Assembly: GCF_020711235.1 (NCBI RefSeq)
Contig: NZ_JAJFAV010000006.1
Span: 1 to 64,000, forward strand
Reading direction: 5' to 3'
Origin: Hymenobacter sp. 15J16-1T3B
GTDB taxonomy: Bacteria; Bacteroidota; Bacteroidia; Cytophagales; Hymenobacteraceae
Length of the DNA stretch: 64,000 nt
The first letter of the stretch is position 1, and each line of letters starts with the position of its first letter. The translations under genes and the position numbers were made by a program. Under the pieces are notes generated by a model that saw only the letters and a program-made list of their open reading frames with translations, was not told the origin of the DNA and did not search any database. This document shows positions 61,101 to 64,000 of this stretch, piece after piece.

Positions 61101-61749
61101 GCGGGTCGAGCAGGCTGCGCAGGGTTTCGTTGTCCATGTCCTGCTGCAAGGTGCCGCTGATGGTGTAGAGCACCAGAAACAGCACCCCGCCCAGGTAGAT
61201 GGCCAGGGCCGAGCGCGTGAGCGTGGCCGCCGTGAAGAAGATGGCGCCGGTCAAGAACACGTTCGGCAGCACAAACTGCAGGTAAGGCAGCAGGTAATTC
61301 GCCAGCCGGTTGGGCCCCAGCCGTTCCGGGTCGATGGTGGGCCAGAAGGTGGCCAGCCAAGCGCCCAGGGCCGCGCCCAGAAACACCAGCATGGTCACCA
61401 CAAACGAGCCCAGGAAGCGGCCGCCGAGGTAGCCGGTCTTGGTAATCGGGGCGGTGTAGTACAGCGAGTGGGTGCGGTGGTCGAAGTCGCGGAACACCGG
61501 CGTGCCCATCATGGCCGAGGTGATGAACACCCCGAACAGGCTGATGACCGTCAGCAGGGTGTTGATCTGGTAGGCCGAGTTGGCCAGCATTTTGCCCGAG
61601 GCGCCGCCCACCGTCACGTTGACGCCAAACGCGCCGGCAATGGCCAGCATGAACAGAAAGGCCATCAGGGCCAGCAGCCCGAAGTAGATGTACGTCGCCG
61701 GCCGCTTCAGCCGGTAGCGCAGTTCGAAGAGGAATATTTCGAGGAACAT
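58129..61749 (-). CDS. ABC transporter permease fused to an M1-family aminopeptidase
   Basis: A 1206-residue fusion. Residues 1-about 630 are an ABC-2-type permease with two sets of about six membrane spans. The rest is a periplasmic M1 aminopeptidase: His942-Glu943-x2-His946 in TAHEVAHQWFAHQ, with Glu966 (in MSETLSQ) as the third ligand candidate; the spacing is 20 residues. The fusion is common in Bacteroidota and pairs with the ATPase encoded upstream. Whether it exports peptides and trims them, or senses them, is not established. A palindromic element sits 18 bases before the start. Confidence 0.9.
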   Translation of the reverse strand: MFLEIFLFELRYRLKRPATYIYFGLLALMAFLFMLAIAGAFGVNVTVGGASGKMLANSAYQINTLLTVISLFGVFITSAMMGTPVFRDFDHRTHSLYYTAPITKTGYLGGRFLGSFVVTMLVFLGAALGAWLATFWPTIDPERLGPNRLANYLLPYLQFVLPNVFLTGAIFFTAATLTRSALAIYLGGVLFLVLYTISGTLQQDMDNETLRSLLDPLGGQAIDLTQRYWTVAEKNTLLLPWSEWVVQNRLLWLAVGLVTLGACFAVFRFSFANAADSGPRPKGALGVAEAPGKLVLPRVTPHFTAGLAWAQLSRLLRLEFLSTVRSVYFIGIAGAGVLFLLISGLQVGKMYGTNTFPTTPQVVQLLAGTFALFQLIIITFYAGELVWRERDSKVNQIYDAMPMPAWVPFAAKLGALMAIQVILLAVVMLCGILLQTAKGYFDYELDVYVKELFGFRLAGMLVLCVLAMLVQVLVNNKFLGHFIMILYYALNIFKGTLGIEHNLLFPNAGPSVLYSAMNGYGHFVWPYVAFKLYWGAFAVLLALASSLLWPRGTETRFSWRWQQARYGFSPALAAVAGAALLAFAGLGGYIFYNTNVLNEYRTSDEGDELTAAFERKYKRFEKAAQPRISAVNVNVDIFPQERDVRFRGSYWLVNRTRQAIDSVHLMGASDAEVKQLALGRPAKEVLHDQIGDADYRILRLQQPLQPGDSVQLNFDLAYTNPGFQNRGSNTSMVYNGTFVNSQLLPHIGYQPEYELGDDDTRKEQGLKPKPRMAAVNDSAARMNTYISNDADWIRFETTVSTSPDQLAIAPGYLQKEWTKDGRRYFHYKMDAPILNFYSFLSARYAVYKDRWNNVPIEIYYHPGHEYNLKRMARGVKEGLSYYTSHFGPYQHRQVRILEFPGYAGFAQSFPNTIPFSESIGFIAEVDSTDPKDIDYPLYVTAHEVAHQWFAHQIIGGNVQGSTLMSETLSQYGALMVMKHLYGPEKMKKFLRYELDDYLSGRGFEQKKEVPLYLVENQPYIHYRKGSLVMYALQDYIGEDAVNAAIQEYRQQVAFQRPPFTNSVEFIGYLRKHTPDSLQYLVTDMFEKITLYENKVDSASYRKLPNGQYRVQFTVDTKKFYADSLGNETAAKTQDFVDVGIMGREKDKAGKWHDVPVLVQKRRLRPGRNRIELTVPQKPERVGIDPFNKLIDRNPDDNVKIPEEKKA

Positions 61750-61767
61750 GGTCGCGTCGTGGTTGTC

Positions 61768-61873
61768 CCCGTCATCCTGAGCAAAGCGAAGGACCTTCCC
61801 ACGTCAGATAGTAACTATCCGACGCCTGCCGTTCAGCGGGCATAAGGTCCTTCGCTCTGCTCAGGATGACGGG
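61768..61873. repeat. Palindromic element between ATPase and permease genes (family F)
   Basis: 30-base arms (61768-61797 and 61844-61873; core CCTGAGC, AGCGAAGGACCTT) differ at one position. The core and centre match the element at 38986-39085 in inverted orientation, including GAACGNCAGGCGTC. It fills the gap between two co-transcribed ABC genes. Confidence 0.9.
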
Positions 61874-61879
61874 CGTTTT

Positions 61880-62779
61880 TTAGCCGTTCACCTGAGCAGC
61901 AGCCACCTGCTCGGCGGCGTGGATGCGGGCGAAATACACGTCTTCCAGCGTAGGCTCGATGCCCTCGAAGCCATTGCCGGGCTGGGCCAGGCTGTGCACG
62001 TGGATGATGGTCTGGCCGGCAAACAGGCGCGAGCTAATCACCGAAAACTGCTGCTGGTAGCTGTCCAGCTCGTCCTTGCGGATGGTGCGGCGCCAGATCT
62101 GCCCGCGCATTTCCTCAATGGCGCGCAGCGGGTCGCCGGTATAGAGCACCTGCCCCTTGTTGATGATGGCAAACTGCCGGCACAAATCCGACACGTCCGA
62201 CACGATGTGCGTGCTCAGAATCACAATGCGGTCCTCGCCGATTTCGGCCAGCAGGTTGTGGAAGCGGTTGCGCTCCGTCGGGTCGAGGCCGGCGGTGGGT
62301 TCGTCCACAATGATCAGGCGCGGGTTGCCCAGCAGGGCCTGGGCAATGCCGAAGCGCTGCTTCATGCCGCCGGAGTAGCCGCCCAGGTTCTTGTTGCGCA
62401 CGTTGTAGAGGTTGGTCTGCTGCAGCAGCGCGTCGACCATTTGCTTGCGCTCGGCCTTGTTGCTGAGGCCCTTGAGCACGGCAAAGTGGTCGAGCAGCTC
62501 GGCGGCCGTCACCTTCGGGTACACCCCAAACTCCTGCGGCAAGTAGCCCAGCACCTGCCGCACCCGCTCGGGCTGGCGCAGCACATCGATGTCGCCGAGC
62601 TGAATCGAGCCTGCGTCGGCCTGCTGCAGGGTGGAGATGGTGCGCATCAGCGAGGACTTGCCGGCGCCGTTGGGGCCCAGCAGCCCGAACATGCCCGGCT
62701 CAATGCGCAGGCTCACGTCGTTGAGGGCCTTGGTGCCGTTGGGGTAGGTTTTGGAGAGGTGTTCGATCAGCAGTTCCAT
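61880..62779 (-). CDS. ABC transporter ATP-binding protein
   Basis: 299 residues from ATG 62779. Walker A is GLLGPNGAGKSS (residues 32-43), signature LGGYSGGMKQR, Walker B LIIVDEPTAGLDP, H-loop ILSTHIVSD, and a C-terminal extension of about 85 residues. It is the ATPase of the permease/M1 fusion encoded next on the same strand. The reading frame continues upstream of the ATG but has no protein-like sequence there. The whole unit resembles ABC-2 exporters. Confidence 0.95.
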   Translation of the reverse strand: MELLIEHLSKTYPNGTKALNDVSLRIEPGMFGLLGPNGAGKSSLMRTISTLQQADAGSIQLGDIDVLRQPERVRQVLGYLPQEFGVYPKVTAAELLDHFAVLKGLSNKAERKQMVDALLQQTNLYNVRNKNLGGYSGGMKQRFGIAQALLGNPRLIIVDEPTAGLDPTERNRFHNLLAEIGEDRIVILSTHIVSDVSDLCRQFAIINKGQVLYTGDPLRAIEEMRGQIWRRTIRKDELDSYQQQFSVISSRLFAGQTIIHVHSLAQPGNGFEGIEPTLEDVYFARIHAAEQVAAAQVNG

Positions 62780-62886
62780 GCACGCAAAGAGGTTGGAGGT
62801 AGAAGAGGCATTGAAAGAATCGGGGATAAGATAGCAGATCGGGCAGCGGCGTTGTCCGGATATCCGCATTTCATTTCCCTTCAGGG

Positions 62887-64000
62887 CTACAGGTCGCGCC
62901 AGAGCCGCACCCGCAGGCCCGTTTCGCGGGGTTGGGTGGTGCGCAGCGTGGTTACCACATCGGCCCGGGCGTGAAGCAGCAAAAAGTCGCGCTGCAGGCC
63001 CGCGCCCACTTCGGCGTACTGGCCCAGGGCGGGCGTGTGCAGGTAGTGCAGCGTGAGCATTTCCTGGAGCTTGAGCTGGCGCAGCAGGGGTGCCTTGTTG
63101 AGCAGAAAGCCCTGGAAGCCGTGCTGCCAGTGGGCCTCCACGAAGCGCTGCCGGGTGCTGAAGCGGTAGTAGTCGAGCAGCTGGAACTGCGCGAAGACGG
63201 AGGTGAGCAGCAGGCGGTTGCCGGCGAAGTGACGGTAGTCCATAAACTGCAGCCGACTTGCCCACACAAAGCCGCCGGCGGTGGCCGTCAGGGTGCTCTG
63301 GCCCAGCAGGCCCAGGCGCTGGGTGTGGCGCAGCCCGGCTTCGGCCAGCAGGTAGCGCACGTCGGCCCCGAGCACGGGCAGCGCCTGGCGGGCGTGCAGC
63401 TGCAGGGTGGGGTAGCGCGAGCCGAACACCACTTTGCGGTCGGGCAGGGTGAGGTAGCGCTGCCCGGGCTGCCAGTTCAGCGTGGCTTCGGCCAGCAAGG
63501 CCTGGCTACGGGTGATGGGGGCGAGGTTCAGCTCCACGCTGACGGGCTCGTTGGGGGTGAAGCGGCGGCCCGGCACGTCCAACATGAGGCGGTCGGTGTG
63601 GTTGCGTAGGGGCTGGCGGTCGGCATAGCTCAAGTCAGCCCGCAGCGTGAGGCCGCGCGCCAGCTCCCCGCTCAGGCCGGCGGCCACGGCGTCCTGCTGG
63701 TAGAGCTTGGCGTAGTTTTCGTTGCGCCAGAGCGTGTAATAGGTGTTGTAGGCCGGCGTGAGCTGGGTACGGTCGTTGAAGTCGAGGATGCTGCGGCCGG
63801 CGGCGAAGTGCAGCGTGCGCAGCCGCTGGGGCTGCCACAGGTACTGGCCGGCCAGGCGCGGGCTCAGCAGTCGGGCCGCCGCCCCGTAGCGCAGCGTGGG
63901 CGTCAGCATCAGGCGGCGGCCCCCGGCGTAGCGCTGCTGGTAGGTGCCGCTGGCGTGGAGCACCACGCCTTCCACCGTGTTGTACTGCAGCAACTGGTCG
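62887..64000 (-). CDS. DUF5686 family outer-membrane protein, 3' part
   Basis: The C-terminal 370 or so residues of a gene that begins beyond the right edge; the frame is open to the last base (DQLLQYNTVEG). It shows regularly alternating beta-strands and the family's late motif (HWQHGFQGFLLNKAPLLRQLKLQE, about 105 residues before the end). Family members have an N-terminal carboxypeptidase-regulatory-like domain followed by DUF5686 and form large outer-membrane barrels of unknown role. It is upstream of the ABC operon on the same strand, with 107 bases between. Confidence 0.85.
   Translation of the reverse strand, partial: DQLLQYNTVEGVVLHASGTYQQRYAGGRRLMLTPTLRYGAAARLLSPRLAGQYLWQPQRLRTLHFAAGRSILDFNDRTQLTPAYNTYYTLWRNENYAKLYQQDAVAAGLSGELARGLTLRADLSYADRQPLRNHTDRLMLDVPGRRFTPNEPVSVELNLAPITRSQALLAEATLNWQPGQRYLTLPDRKVVFGSRYPTLQLHARQALPVLGADVRYLLAEAGLRHTQRLGLLGQSTLTATAGGFVWASRLQFMDYRHFAGNRLLLTSVFAQFQLLDYYRFSTRQRFVEAHWQHGFQGFLLNKAPLLRQLKLQEMLTLHYLHTPALGQYAEVGAGLQRDFLLLHARADVVTTLRTTQPRETGLRVRLWRDL

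Overview
The window looks like a chromosomal segment of a GC-rich member of the Bacteroidota, most likely Hymenobacter or a close relative (Cytophagales). The evidence is: type IX secretion (T9SS) core genes porU, porV and porZ; secreted proteins with C-terminal 'YPNP' sorting domains; -7 boxes of the form TAnnTTTG (usually TACCTTTG) in front of several transcription units; few Shine-Dalgarno sequences and frequent TTG/GTG starts; and Bacteroidota-specific families such as the ABC permease/M1 peptidase fusion, DUF5686 and DUF2520. No tRNA, rRNA, CRISPR array, phage or intact insertion sequence was seen.

Layout. 1-7.6 kb (minus): pssA, then porU-porV and a catalytically degenerate M16 peptidase homologue that is less GC-rich than its neighbours. 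7.6-14.5 kb: an MBL-fold hydrolase (minus), an FAD oxidoreductase, a giant TolB-propeller/beta-barrel outer-membrane protein, and a secreted beta-helix protein (plus). 14.7-19.6 kb: a cytochrome c maturation operon, ccmB-ccmC-ccmD-ccmE-ccmF, whose CcmE carries the cysteine (CxxxY) form of the haem-binding motif. 20-22 kb: a T9SS cargo protein (minus). 22-25.6 kb: DUF2520 protein, ISC-type ferredoxin, iscX, kdsC-like phosphatase, cold-shock protein and UbiA-type prenyltransferase. 25.8-28.4 kb: two tandem outer-membrane barrel paralogues. 28.5-32.3 kb: a glycosyltransferase / NodS-like methyltransferase / PIG-L deacetylase / acyl-CoA-dehydrogenase-like cassette of unknown product. 32.5-43.5 kb: purH, the rod-shape and elongasome operon mreBCD-mrdA(PBP2)-rodA, and two polytopic GT-C-like membrane proteins. 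43.5-53.4 kb: a low-complexity hypothetical, a second ferredoxin, recO-porZ-tdk, three consecutive FKBP-type prolyl isomerases and an NrnA-like DHH phosphoesterase. 53.5-64 kb: ndk, a BCS1-like AAA ATPase, a nucleoside MFS transporter, Fe/Mn superoxide dismutase, tadA, the ABC permease/M1 fusion with its ATPase, and the 3' part of a DUF5686 outer-membrane protein running off the right edge.

The most striking non-coding signal is a set of about a dozen long intergenic palindromes. Many occupy the gap between two co-directional genes and end within 5-40 bases of the downstream start codon. At least two families occur twice in the window (35255/51805 and 38986/61768), so they are dispersed elements rather than ordinary terminators. 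The most interesting coding signal is the four-gene GT2/NodS/PIG-L/dehydrogenase cassette, which superficially resembles the backbone chemistry of lipochitooligosaccharide synthesis, but whose product cannot be read from sequence.
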